DNA of 64,000 bases, from the NCBI RefSeq assembly GCF_042660705.1, contig NZ_JBHSUQ010000001.1; one strand, given 5' to 3'. The notes beneath the pieces were generated by a model. The model saw only the letters and a list, made by a program, of their open reading frames with translations. It was not told where the DNA came from and made no database searches. Each line of letters opens with the position of its first letter. Within the stretch, counting starts at the first letter, position 1. Positions 53,164 to 61,960 of this stretch are shown piece after piece. The position numbers were made by a program, and so were the translations under genes. The stretch comes from Undibacterium_A arcticum. Its GTDB lineage: Bacteria > Pseudomonadota > Gammaproteobacteria > Burkholderiales > Burkholderiaceae_D.

Positions 53164-54999
53164 TTATGCTGCTTCGCGCCCTGCCTTTTTACGCTCATGC
53201 TCTTTCAGGTAGCGCTTGCGCAGGCGAATGCTTTTCGGGGTGATTTCAACCAGTTCGTCGTCGTCGATGAACTCAACCGCATACTCGAGCGACATCTGGA
53301 TCGGCGGCACCAGGCGCACTGCTTCGTCGGTACCGGACGACCGCACGTTGGTCAACTGCTTGCCCTTGATCGGATTGACGACCAGATCGTTGTCACGCGA
53401 GTGGATGCCGATGATCATGCCTTCGTACACCGGGTCGTTGTGGCTGACAAACATGCGGCCGCGATCCTGCAACTTCCAGATCGCATATGCCACCGCTGCG
53501 CCGTCGTCCTGTGAAATCAGCACGCCGTTGCGACGGCCGGCCATCTCGCCTCTGGTGTTATCAACCGCCGCGTATTCATCAAAAATGTGGCTCATCAAGC
53601 CGGTACCGCGAGTCAGCGTCATGAACTCGCCCTGGAAACCGATCAGGCCACGCGCCGGGATGCGGTATTCAAGACGCACACGGCCTTTGCCGTCCGGTTG
53701 CATGTCTTGCAGGTCGCCACGACGGCGGCCGAGTTCTTCCATGACCGCGCCCTGATTGACCTCTTCGACGTCGATCGACAGCATTTCAAAAGGCTCGTGG
53801 CGCACGCCGTCGACCATCTTGAACACGACGCGCGGACGCGATACCGCCAGCTCGTAACCTTCGCGGCGCATGTTTTCGATCAGGATAGTCAAATGTAATT
53901 CGCCGCGTCCGGATACTTCGAACGTGGTGTCGTCACCGGTATCGGTTACGCGCAGCGCAACGTTGGCTTTCAGTTCGCGGTCCAGACGGTCACGGATCTG
54001 ACGGCTGGTGACAAACTTGCCTTCGCGCCCGGCCAATGGTGAATTGTTGACCATGAAGTTCATGTTCAGGGTCGGTTCGTCTACCTTCAGCATCGGCAAC
54101 GCATCCGGCGTATCGACCGCACAGACGGTGGTACCAATGCCCAACTCGTCAATACCGTTGATCAGCACGATGTCGCCAGCGACCGCCTCGTCAACCAGTA
54201 CGCGCTCCAGGCCCTTGAAATTGAGAACCTGGTTGATACGCGCCCGGCGTGGCGTGCTGTCTGGGCCGTCCATGATGATAACGTCTTGCAATGCCTTGAC
54301 GCGACCGCGGGTGATGCGTCCGATGCCGATCTTGCCGACATAGGAGTTGTAATCCAGCGAGGAAATCTGCAGCTGCAGCGGGCCGTCCGGATCATCCTCA
54401 CGCACCGGCACGTGTTGCAGCACCGCATCGAACAGCGGCGTCATGTCGCCGCCGCGTGCTTCAGGATCGAGGCTGGCGTAACCGTTCAACGCCGATGCAT
54501 ATACCACCGGGAAGTCGAGCTGCTCGTCAGTCGCGCCCAATTTGTCGAACAATTCAAAAGTCTGGTTGACCACCCACTCGGTACGCGCGCTCGGGCGGTC
54601 GACCTTGTTGACCACCACGATCGGCTTCAGTCCGAGAGCCAGCGCCTTGCGCGTCACGAAACGCGTCTGCGGCATCGGACCATCCACCGCATCGACCAGC
54701 AGCAACACGCTGTCTACCATCGACAGGACGCGCTCGACTTCACCGCCGAAATCCGCGTGGCCCGGGGTGTCGACGATATTGATGTGGGTGCCGTTGTATT
54801 CGACCGCGCAGTTCTTCGCCAGAATCGTGATTCCGCGTTCCTTCTCCAGGTCGTTGGAGTCCATTACGCGGGAGTCGACCTGCTGGTTTTCACGGAAAGT
54901 ACCGGATTGACGCAGCAATTGATCAACCAGCGTGGTTTTGCCGTGATCAACGTGGGCGATGATGGCGATGTTGCGAATGGCGCGTTTTGTCGTGGACAT
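53164..54999 (-). CDS. typA: TypA/BipA ribosome-associated GTPase
   Basis: 611 residues. G1 AHVDHGKTTLVDQLLRQSG, switch I region ERGITILAKNCAV, G3 DTPGHADFGGEVERVL, G4 VVNKVDRP; EF-G-like domains follow, then the BipA C-terminal domain (GTGLMSHIFDEYAAVDNTRGEMAGRRNGVLIS; DRGRMFVSHNDPVYEGMIIG). Helps late 50S assembly, especially in cold or stress. Last gene of the translation block, 228 bp from truB. Confidence 0.97.
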   Translation of the reverse strand: MSTTKRAIRNIAIIAHVDHGKTTLVDQLLRQSGTFRENQQVDSRVMDSNDLEKERGITILAKNCAVEYNGTHINIVDTPGHADFGGEVERVLSMVDSVLLLVDAVDGPMPQTRFVTRKALALGLKPIVVVNKVDRPSARTEWVVNQTFELFDKLGATDEQLDFPVVYASALNGYASLDPEARGGDMTPLFDAVLQHVPVREDDPDGPLQLQISSLDYNSYVGKIGIGRITRGRVKALQDVIIMDGPDSTPRRARINQVLNFKGLERVLVDEAVAGDIVLINGIDELGIGTTVCAVDTPDALPMLKVDEPTLNMNFMVNNSPLAGREGKFVTSRQIRDRLDRELKANVALRVTDTGDDTTFEVSGRGELHLTILIENMRREGYELAVSRPRVVFKMVDGVRHEPFEMLSIDVEEVNQGAVMEELGRRRGDLQDMQPDGKGRVRLEYRIPARGLIGFQGEFMTLTRGTGLMSHIFDEYAAVDNTRGEMAGRRNGVLISQDDGAAVAYAIWKLQDRGRMFVSHNDPVYEGMIIGIHSRDNDLVVNPIKGKQLTNVRSSGTDEAVRLVPPIQMSLEYAVEFIDDDELVEITPKSIRLRKRYLKEHERKKAGREAA

Positions 55000-55227
55000 G
55001 ATTGTGCTTTTGCTTTGGGGTGATTCGGATAACCTGCGATTGTAGCATGATGCGATGCGAGAATCGGGCGGTCATGGAAAAACTCCTATTATTTCAAGGA
55101 GTTGCTACCAGCGTATGACAGCCCCATGTCAAATGGCTATCAGGAACAACAGTGTGTTGACGGTAGAGGCGCCACCATCTCTCTGATCCGTGGGGTTGGT
55201 CGGGTACCGCGCAATGCAGTTAGCCCG

Positions 55228-56163
55228 TTAGCTGGCAGCCGTCGCAATCAGCCGTTCCGGAGCCAGGATGCCGTATTCCTGCAAATGGGCGGAGCCTAGC
55301 AATTGACCATCCGACTCACGGTATACCCTGAAACGACCGAGGGTTTCTGGAAGGACAAGCTGTTCTTTGCCCAGCGCCAGACGCTGGCCATGCAGGAAAC
55401 GTCTTGCCAGGTCATCATTCAAACTGATTGCCGGAAAGCTCGACAATAAAGCGTCGACCGGCGCCAACAAAGCCTGGCGCTGCTGCTCCGACAAGCCCTC
55501 CAGTGCTTCCATTGTGATCGATCTTGACAGGACCAGGTGTCCTACCTGGGTCCGCCGCAGCGCCTGCAAATGCGCGCCGCAACCCAGCGCCTCGCCTATT
55601 TCTTCACCGAGTACGCGGATATATGTGCCTTTGCTACAACTGACGCGCAGACGCAAATACGGAGCGTGATAATCAACAAACTCCAGCAGGTGGATCGTGA
55701 CCGGTCGTGCTTCGCGCTCCAGCGTGATGCCGGCCCGCGCATATTCATACAAAGGCTTGCCATCACGCTTCAAGGCCGAATACATCGGCGGCACTTGCTG
55801 GATATCGCCGCGAAAGCGCGGCAGCACAGCCTCAATCTGCTCGCGCGTGACAGCCACCGCACGGGTGGCGATGATCGCGCCCTCGGTATCGCCAGTGGCC
55901 GTGGTCAGGCCCAGATGCAGCACCGTTTCGTAGGTCTTGTCGGCATCCAGCAAATCCTGCGAAAACTTGGTCGCCTCGCCGAAACACAAGGGCAGCAATC
56001 CGGTAGCGAAAGGATCGAGCGTGCCGGTATGCCCGGCTTTTTTGGCGCACAGCAAGCGCTTGGCGCGGATCAGCGCATCATTGCTGGAAAGCCCGACGGG
56101 CTTATCCAATAGCAATACGCCATCGATCGCGAGGCGCGGTTTTTTGTGGGGAATTTGCGCCAT
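55228..56163 (-). CDS. truB: tRNA pseudouridine-55 synthase
   Basis: 311 residues. Isomerises U55 in the T-loop of tRNAs. Motifs: GVLLLDKPVGLSSNDALIRAKRLL, AGHTGTLDPFATGLLPLCFGEATK (catalytic Asp in GTLDPFA), YSALKRDGKPLYEYARAG and VSCSKGTYIRVLGEEIG. C-terminal PUA-like region ends LGSAHLQEYGILAPERLI. 91 bp after rbfA, the usual order. Confidence 0.97.
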   Translation of the reverse strand: MAQIPHKKPRLAIDGVLLLDKPVGLSSNDALIRAKRLLCAKKAGHTGTLDPFATGLLPLCFGEATKFSQDLLDADKTYETVLHLGLTTATGDTEGAIIATRAVAVTREQIEAVLPRFRGDIQQVPPMYSALKRDGKPLYEYARAGITLEREARPVTIHLLEFVDYHAPYLRLRVSCSKGTYIRVLGEEIGEALGCGAHLQALRRTQVGHLVLSRSITMEALEGLSEQQRQALLAPVDALLSSFPAISLNDDLARRFLHGQRLALGKEQLVLPETLGRFRVYRESDGQLLGSAHLQEYGILAPERLIATAAS

Positions 56164-56254
56164 GGTGAATGCTTCGCGACCGTCGGCGCCAACCGGACCC
56201 GCTACAGCCGCAGTCGGCCGGAATGGGTCGGATCGCGCCGCTGATGAACGGTCG

Positions 56255-56646
56255 TTATTGCTCGTCAGAATCCTTGGCGCGCACCGAATTAGCCTGATCG
56301 ATCAGCGCCGACAACTGCATGCCGCGCGCGGTCGAGTTATCGTGCACAAAGTGCAATTGGGGCAGTGTGTGGATCGTCAAGCGCCGGCCCAGTTGTCCGC
56401 GGATATAACCGGACGCCTTATCCAGTCCTTCCACCGTCTGCTTGATCGCGTCCTTGTCGTCGTTCAACATCGTGAAAAAAACACCTTGGCGTGCGCGTAG
56501 TCGGGCGTGACCTGCACTTCGGTGATCGTGATCATGCCGACCCGTGGGTCTTTCAACTCATACGCGATGATTTCGGCCAGATCGCGCTGGATCTGGTCGG
56601 CGACGCGCAGGCCGCGTCCGGGGATGGTTTTACTGTGTTTTGCCAT
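56255..56646 (-). CDS. rbfA: Ribosome-binding factor A (frameshifted as read)
   Basis: The ATG at 56646 (MAKHSKTIPGRGLRVADQIQRDLAEIIAYELKDPRVGMITITEVQVTPDYAHAKVFF) then the frame breaks at the A/T run 56475-56481. The other frame continues MLNDDKDAIKQTVEGLDKASGYIRGQLGRRLTIHTLPQLHFVHDNSTARG and ends at 56255 after SVRAKDSDEQ. Together about 130 residues, a normal RbfA with a KH-like fold that binds the 16S 5' helix during 30S maturation. Error in a seven-base run. Confidence 0.93.
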
Positions 56647-56723
56647 AATTTTCACGTCGGTAGCAATTGCAATGGCGCTGTCGTTCCGGTTTTTGCCGGA
56701 ACGACAAGCCTATGCTAACCGCC

Positions 56724-59542
56724 TTACAAGGTACGTGCGATTTCCTGTACCTCGAATACTTCCAGCTGATCGCCTTCCTTGACATCGTTGAAGTTTCTCA
56801 ACGTCAGGCCGCATTCGAAGCCAACCTTGACTTCCTTCACGTCGTCCTTGAAGCGCTTGAGCGAATCGATTTCACCGGTCCAGACCACCACATGGTCGCG
56901 CAGCAAACGCACCGACGACCCGCGTTTCACCACGCCATCCAGCACGAAGCAACCGGCAATTGCACCAACCTTGCTGACCAGGATGACCTGGCGGATTTCG
57001 ACCAGACCGAGCGCGTGTTCGCGTTTTTCCGGTGACAGCATGCCCGACATCGCCGCCTTGACCTCGTCGATCGCGTCGTAAATGATGTTGTAGTAGCGGA
57101 TGTCGACGCCATTCGCCTCGGCCAGTTTGCGCGCCTGCGCATCGGCACGGGCATTGAAGCCGATGATGACCGCTTTCGATGCGACTGCCAGGTTGACGTC
57201 CGATTCGGTGATGCCACCGACACCGGCGTGCACCACTTGCACCCGCACTTCGCTGGTCGACAACTTGTTCATTGACTGCACCAGTGCTTCTTGCGAACCC
57301 TGAACGTCGGTCTTGATGATCATCGGCAGGTTCTTGACCTCGCCTTCGGCCATCTGTTCGAACATGTTTTCCAGTTTCGCAGCCTGCTGTCTGGCCAGTT
57401 TCACGTCGCGGAATTTGCCTTGACGGAACAGACCGATTTCGCGCGCCTTGCGTTCGTCTGCCATCACCATCACTTCTTCGCCGGCGATCGGTACTTCGGT
57501 CAAACCCTGGATCTCGACCGGGATCGACGGACCAGCTTCGGTAATGCTCTTGCCGTTCTCGTCCAGCATCGCGCGGACCCGGCCATAGGAGGAGCCCGCC
57601 AGCACCACGTCGCCGCGTTTCAGCGTACCCGATTGCACCAGGATGGTCGCGACCGGGCCGCGGCCCTTGTCGAGGCGCGCCTCGACCACCAGACCACGGG
57701 CCGGTGCTTCGGTTGGGGCATGCAGTTCCAGCACTTCGGCCTGCAGCAGCACGTTCTCCAGCAGCGCGTCGATGCCTTCGCCGGTCTTGGCCGATACCGG
57801 CACGAACGGTGATTCGCCGCCGTATTCTTCCGGCACCACCTGTTCGGCGATCAGTTCCTGCTTGACGCGGTCCAGATTGGCGCCCGGCTTGTCGATCTTG
57901 TTGATCGCCACCACCAGTGGCACGCCGGCAGCTTTCGCATGCGCAATCGCTTCCTTGGTCTGCGGCATGACGCCGTCGTCGGCTGCCACCACCAGAATCA
58001 CGATGTCGGTTGCCTTGGCACCGCGTGCACGCATCGCGGTAAACGCTTCGTGACCCGGCGTATCTAGGAAGGTGATCGTGCCGCGCGGCGTTTCGACGTG
58101 ATAGGCGCCGATATGCTGGGTAATGCCGCCAGCCTCGCCAGATGCCACCTTGGCGCGACGGATGTAGTCGAGCAGCGAGGTCTTGCCGTGGTCGACGTGA
58201 CCCATCACGGTCACCACAGGAGCACGCGGCGACATCACGAAATCGGTCTGCTCGGTACCTTCGGCCAGAAGCGCCTCGGGATCGTCAAGCTTGGCGGCAA
58301 ATGCCTTGTGCCCCATCTCTTCGACCAGGATCATTGCAGTTTCCTGATCCAATACCTGGTTGATGGTGCACATCTGGCCCAGCTTCATCAATTGCTTGAT
58401 GACTTCCGATGCCTTGACCGACATCTTGTGTGCCAGTTCAGCGACCGTAATCGTTTCCGGCACATGGACATCCTTGACCACGGCTTCGGTTGGCGCCTGG
58501 AAATTGGATTCGCGGTCGTCGTGATGCGAGTTGCGACGGCCTTTCGGGCCGCTGCGCCAGCCATCGCGACCACCGCCGGTATTGCCACGCGGCTTGATGC
58601 CGCCAGGTGCGCCACGTTTCTTGGCGTCGTCTTGCCAGGTGGACGAAACATTGGCCGATTTGATCGATTTCTTGTCTGCCACCGCTGGTTTTTTGTCGTC
58701 TTTTTTCTCGCCGGGCTTCTTGTCGGTCGGCTTGTGCAGCGTACCTTCAGCAGCCTTGGCAACGGGCGCTGGCGCTGGCTCGGGCGCTTTAATAGCACGA
58801 CGCGGCGCATTCATCATCGCCTTGATCTGCGCCACTTCATCGGCCACCGCCTTGCGAGCGCGTTCGGTCGCTGCCGCTTTGTCGGCCGCTTCCTTGGCGC
58901 TTTGTGCCACTTTCTTTTTCACTTCTTCCGCGGCAGCGCGTTTTTTCTCGTCGTCCGCCGCCTCGACCGCTGGTGCTGGCGCAGATGCAGCGGCAGCAGC
59001 CTTCTTGGATTCGTTTCAGCCTCTTTTTTGGCTTCGGTCTCGGCTTTTTGCGCCGCTTTCGCTTGCGCTTCCTTTTCCGCCTCGAGTTGTGCCAGATGCT
59101 CCTGCTTCTCGCGCAGATCCGCTTCCTGACGTGCGATCAGTTCGGACTGGCGGCGAGCTTCTTCTTCGCGGCGCGCGCGTTCGGCTTCGTCGATGACGGG
59201 CGCGGCAGGTGTGGCGACCACTGGCTCCGGCGTCGGCTCGTCGCGCTTGACGAAGGTGCGCTTCTTGCGTACTTCGACCTGGATGGTGCGCGATTTACCG
59301 GTGGCATCGGCCTGCTTGATCTCGGTGGTTTCCTTGCGGGTCAGTGTGATCTTTTTCTTTTCGCCGTCGGATACTGTACCGTGGGAGCGGCGCAGATGAT
59401 CAAGAAGCTTGTTCTTATCTTCATTTGACAGTGCGTCGGACGCCGAGCTTTTCTCAACGCCTGCGGAACGCAGCTGTGTCAAAAGCAAATCCGCTGGCAT
59501 TTTAAGCTCGGTGGCAAATTGGGCTACATTGTTACTCGCCAT
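56724..59542 (-). CDS. infB: Translation initiation factor IF-2 (frameshifted as read)
   Basis: About 939 residues. The ATG at 59542 (MASNNVAQFATELKMPADLLLTQLRSAGVEK), an IF2_N domain, a long charged Ala/Glu/Lys linker, then a second IF2_N (PETITVAELAHKMSVKASEVIKQLMKLG), the GTPase (VMGHVDHGKTSLLDYIRR, DTPGHEAFTAMRARGAK, AINKIDKPGAN) and C-terminal domains ending DQLEVFEVQEIARTL. The frame breaks in the linker at 59014-59016 (GCTGAAACGAATCC; one more A gives ENESKKAAAAA). Delivers fMet-tRNA to the 30S. Downstream of nusA by 47 bp. Confidence 0.95.
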
Positions 59543-59589
59543 TCAGTCCTCTTTTCTATGTGCTCGGGATGTTAATGAAGCCATTCGTC

Positions 59590-61149
59590 TCAACTGGCGT
59601 CGGCCAGACTCCATGCCTTCGCTTGCAGCGATTTGGCATGGTCGTCGTACTTGGCGTCAATCAGCTTCATCTCATCGTCCGTCACATCCTTAAATTCGTC
59701 TTTAATCAACTGCCGCGCGCGATCTGACGGCAACGCCAGGATCGAACCAAACTCGTCGTAGGCAAGACCGGTAAAGGCCTCGATCGTCTTGATACCGGCC
59801 AGGCCCAGCTTGCCGGCGGTAACGCGATCCATGCCTTCAAGATTGACCAGTGCCTCTTCCATGCCTTCCAAGCCCTCTTCCGATGCGATCGCCTCGGTCA
59901 CCAGAGCATCTCGGGCACGATTGCGCAGTTCGCTGACGGTGTCCTCGTCAAATGCATCGATCTCGAGCATCTCGTTGATCGGCACATAGGCGATTTCTTC
60001 CAAGCTCGAGAATCCTTCATCAACCAGGATGTCGGCAACTTCCTGATCGACATCGAGCTTCGCCATAAACAGCGCGCGAACTGCTGCGGTTTCTACTGCG
60101 CTCTTGTCGGCCGATTCCTCCGCCGTCATGATGTTGATTTTCCAGCCGGTCAGTTCGGATGCCAGGCGTACGTTCTGGCCACTGCGGCCGATCGCGATCG
60201 CCAGGTTTTCCTCATCGACCACCACATCCATCGCGTGCTTTTCCTCGTCGACCATGATCGACGACACATTGGCCGGCGCCAGTGCACCAATCACGAACTG
60301 CGCCGGATCCTCGGACCACAGCACGATATCGACGCGCTCGCCACCCAGCTCGCCGGTCACTGCCTGCACGCGCGATCCGCGCATGCCGACGCAGGTGCCG
60401 ATCGGATCGATCCGCTTGTCGCTGGTGTAGACCGCGATCTTGGCGCGAACACCGGCGTCGCGTGCTGCCGATTTGATCTCCAGCAGGCCTTGCTCGATTT
60501 CCGGCACTTCCAATTCGAACAGCTTCATGATGAATTCCGGCGCGGTGCGCGACAGAACCACTTGTGGGCCGCGCACATTGCGATCGATACGCAGGATGTA
60601 GGCACGGACGCGATCACCGATCCGCAGGTTTTCTTTCGGAATGGTCTGATCGCGCGGCAACCGCGCCTCGATCTTGCCGGACTCAACGATCGCATCACCA
60701 CGCTCCATGCGCTTGATGGTGCCGGTCACCAGCGAATCGCCGCGCTCCAGGAAGTCGACCAAAATCTGTTCGCGTTCAGCATCGCGAATGCGTTGCAGCA
60801 CAACCTGCTTGGTGTCCTGCGCAAAACGACGGCCAAAATCGACCGACTCGATCGGCTCTTCAATGTGGTCGTCGATTTCGATATCGGAGATCTGCTCCTT
60901 CGCCTCGAAATACAGGACTTCCTGATCCGGCAATTGCAAGCCGGCTTCGTCAGGTACCACATGCCAGCGCCGGAACGATTCGAACTCACCGGTTTCGCGA
61001 TCGATCGAGACGCGGATGTCGACATCGCCCTCGAAACGCTTCTTAGTCGCCTGCGCCAGCGCATGCTCGAGCGCGCCGAAGACGATATCCTTATCAACGT
61101 TTTTTTCACGCGCTAGCGCATCGACCAATAACAAAACTTCGCGACTCAT
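59590..61149 (-). CDS. nusA: NusA, transcription elongation/termination factor
   Basis: 519 residues. N-terminal RNAP-binding domain (MSREVLLLVDALAREKNVDKDIVFGALEHALAQATKKRF), S1 domain (GDSLVTGTIKRMERGDAIVESGKIEARLPRDQTIP), KH domains (IDPIGTCVGMRGSRVQAVTGELGGERVDIVLW; LAIAIGRSGQNVRLASELTGWKINIM), and two acidic C-terminal repeats. The ATG overlaps the rimP TGA (ATGA). NusA may feed back on its own operon through leader termination. Confidence 0.97.
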   Translation of the reverse strand: MSREVLLLVDALAREKNVDKDIVFGALEHALAQATKKRFEGDVDIRVSIDRETGEFESFRRWHVVPDEAGLQLPDQEVLYFEAKEQISDIEIDDHIEEPIESVDFGRRFAQDTKQVVLQRIRDAEREQILVDFLERGDSLVTGTIKRMERGDAIVESGKIEARLPRDQTIPKENLRIGDRVRAYILRIDRNVRGPQVVLSRTAPEFIMKLFELEVPEIEQGLLEIKSAARDAGVRAKIAVYTSDKRIDPIGTCVGMRGSRVQAVTGELGGERVDIVLWSEDPAQFVIGALAPANVSSIMVDEEKHAMDVVVDEENLAIAIGRSGQNVRLASELTGWKINIMTAEESADKSAVETAAVRALFMAKLDVDQEVADILVDEGFSSLEEIAYVPINEMLEIDAFDEDTVSELRNRARDALVTEAIASEEGLEGMEEALVNLEGMDRVTAGKLGLAGIKTIEAFTGLAYDEFGSILALPSDRARQLIKDEFKDVTDDEMKLIDAKYDDHAKSLQAKAWSLADAS

Positions 61150-61631
61150 GCTTTGCGGCTCCTAAAATCCACTTGCGGCACCAAACGTGCCTTATCCACA
61201 TCGGCGAGCGTAAAATCAAGCATCGCCGGACCATCCTTACCTTCAAATTCCAATTTCAATTGCTCGCCTTCCGGTGCATGCAAAATACCCTGGAAGTTCT
61301 TGCGATTTGGTGTGCCGGGCATCGGCATGCGCAGCTTGACGATCGCTTCATGTCCGGCAAAACGCAGGTAATCGGAGATTTTTTTCAGCGGCCGATCCAT
61401 GCCCGGCGATGAAACTTCCAGCCGTTCGTAATTGACATCTTCGACCGTCAATACATGCGACAGCTGACGACTGACCTTTTCGCAATCCTCGATCGCGATA
61501 TTGCCTTTGTCAGCATCTTCAGGACCGAAATCTATATACACGCGAAACAGCCCGCGCTCAGCACGTTCGAAATCGACCAGCTCGTAACCTAGTCCGACGA
61601 CCGTTTTTTCTATCAATTCCAACAACTGCAA
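61146..61631 (-). CDS. rimP: RimP, 30S ribosome maturation factor
   Basis: 161 residues from TTG at 61631 (GGAGA nine bases upstream); an in-frame ATG at 61682 would add 17 odd residues. Two domains: LELIEKTVVGLGYELVDFERAERGLFRVYIDFG ... EDCEKVSRQLSHVLTVEDVNYERLEVSSPGMDRPLKK and a C-terminal SH3-like barrel (GILHAPEGEQLKLEFEGKDGPAMLDFTLADVDKARLVP). First gene of rimP-nusA-infB-rbfA-truB. Coupled to nusA by ATGA. Confidence 0.93.
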   Translation of the reverse strand: MQLLELIEKTVVGLGYELVDFERAERGLFRVYIDFGPEDADKGNIAIEDCEKVSRQLSHVLTVEDVNYERLEVSSPGMDRPLKKISDYLRFAGHEAIVKLRMPMPGTPNRKNFQGILHAPEGEQLKLEFEGKDGPAMLDFTLADVDKARLVPQVDFRSRKA

Positions 61632-61711
61632 GGTGTTTCTCCGAATAGAGGCAAGCGCGCCATTACACTGCCGACCATGCAAAATCGCAGTTGCAAAAAC
61701 TGTTCAACCAT

Positions 61712-61739
61712 AAAAAAATGGGCATCCGCCCATCTTTTT
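61712..61739 (-). terminator. Intrinsic terminator in the rimP leader (or of rluB)
   Basis: Minus strand ATGGGC-GGAT-GCCCAT with AAAAAG before and seven U after. It lies downstream of the promoter at 61817-61845 and upstream of rimP, so it may act as an attenuator, besides ending rluB transcripts. Confidence 0.8.
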
Positions 61740-61816
61740 ATAATGAAGTTACCGCAGTGCTCATCGCAACATGCGTCGCAAAAATATAACGGAACAACTT
61801 TTATTAACCTGTAGAT

Positions 61817-61845
61817 TATAAACGATAATCCATCGTATCGCAATG
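61817..61845 (-). promoter_or_regulatory. Probable sigma70 promoter of the rimP-nusA-infB operon
   Basis: Minus strand: TTGCGA (61845-61840), 17 bp, TATAAT (61822-61817). Confidence 0.7.
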
Positions 61846-61960
61846 CAAAACGCTAGGCCAACCCAGCATCCGGGGCATGATTTATTTGGCAAACGGCAAT
61901 AATTGCCGAATTGCCATTTTCACACTTGGACGGTCGCTAACGTGCACCGCCCGAAGCACT

